From assembly GCA_002684935.1 (NCBI GenBank), contig NYWC01000113.1, positions 36,990 to 49,559 of the forward strand: a stretch of DNA of 12,570 nucleotides, given 5' to 3'. Shown here piece by piece: positions 12,562 through 12,570 of this stretch. The translations under genes and the position numbers were made by a program. How positions within the stretch are numbered: position 1 is the stretch's first letter; each line of letters opens with the position of its first letter. This DNA comes from Gammaproteobacteria bacterium (GTDB taxonomy: Bacteria > Pseudomonadota > Gammaproteobacteria > Pseudomonadales > Pseudohongiellaceae). The notes below the pieces were generated by a model that searched no databases, was not told where the DNA came from, and saw nothing but the letters and a program-made list of their open reading frames with translations.

Positions 12562-12570
12562 ACAAGTGCA
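12534..12570. promoter_or_regulatory. Phased GTAT/GTGT box array, site 4, at window edge
   Basis: GTAT begins at 12535 and 12545, GTGT at 12555 and GTGC at 12566, spacings of 10, 10 and 11 bp. The segment AAAGTGTTAAAC (12552-12563) also resembles the plus-strand -35 region AAAGTGTTGACT at 5834, so a plus-strand promoter may continue beyond the edge. Confidence 0.4.

Noticed and set aside
1..12570. CRISPR array, insertion sequence, integrase or attachment site
   Set aside because: No regularly spaced long repeats, transposase or integrase motifs, or terminal inverted repeats were seen on either strand.

Overview
The window is part of the genome of a tailed double-stranded DNA bacteriophage, either a free phage or a prophage fragment. 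The portal protein has the architecture of the P22 portal, so a short-tailed (podovirus-like) virion is the best guess. The promoters (TTGACN/TATAAT-like), Shine-Dalgarno sites and rho-independent terminators fit a proteobacterial host, but nothing visible fixes the host. No integrase, CI-type repressor, tRNA gene, insertion sequence or CRISPR array was found.

The left arm (1-2706) is one tightly packed minus-strand operon for homologous recombination. In transcription order it holds an ERF-family single-strand annealing protein, a YqaJ/lambda-exo-type nuclease, a small protein with an SSB-like acidic tail, an unknown 76-aa protein, a NinG-like Cys/His protein, a NinB-like protein, and the start of a PD-(D/E)XK-type nuclease that runs off the left edge. 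A promoter at 2741-2769 drives it.

The stretch 2707-3322 is a 616-base noncoding divide. It holds the minus promoter, two TGTTAACA palindromes, a large hairpin, and about 280 bases with long-range inverted repeats in a crossing arrangement. A strong plus-strand promoter lies at its right end.

The plus strand from 3323 carries three small unknown genes (one a membrane protein) and a RadD-like superfamily 2 helicase. A structured intergenic segment with a terminator follows. A second promoter of the same kind then drives another unknown gene, and beyond its terminator lie a primase-type zinc-finger protein, the small and large terminase subunits, the portal, and a 567-aa probable virion protein. 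A small minus-strand gene with its own promoter lies at the right edge.

The most notable pattern is regulatory. All four recognised promoters carry the same array of GTGT/GTAT boxes spaced one DNA turn apart (10-11 bp). The two plus-strand promoters also share a leader hairpin of identical geometry and a near-identical ribosome-binding site. This suggests one phage- or host-encoded DNA-binding protein controls all the transcription units, but the regulator is not encoded in this window.
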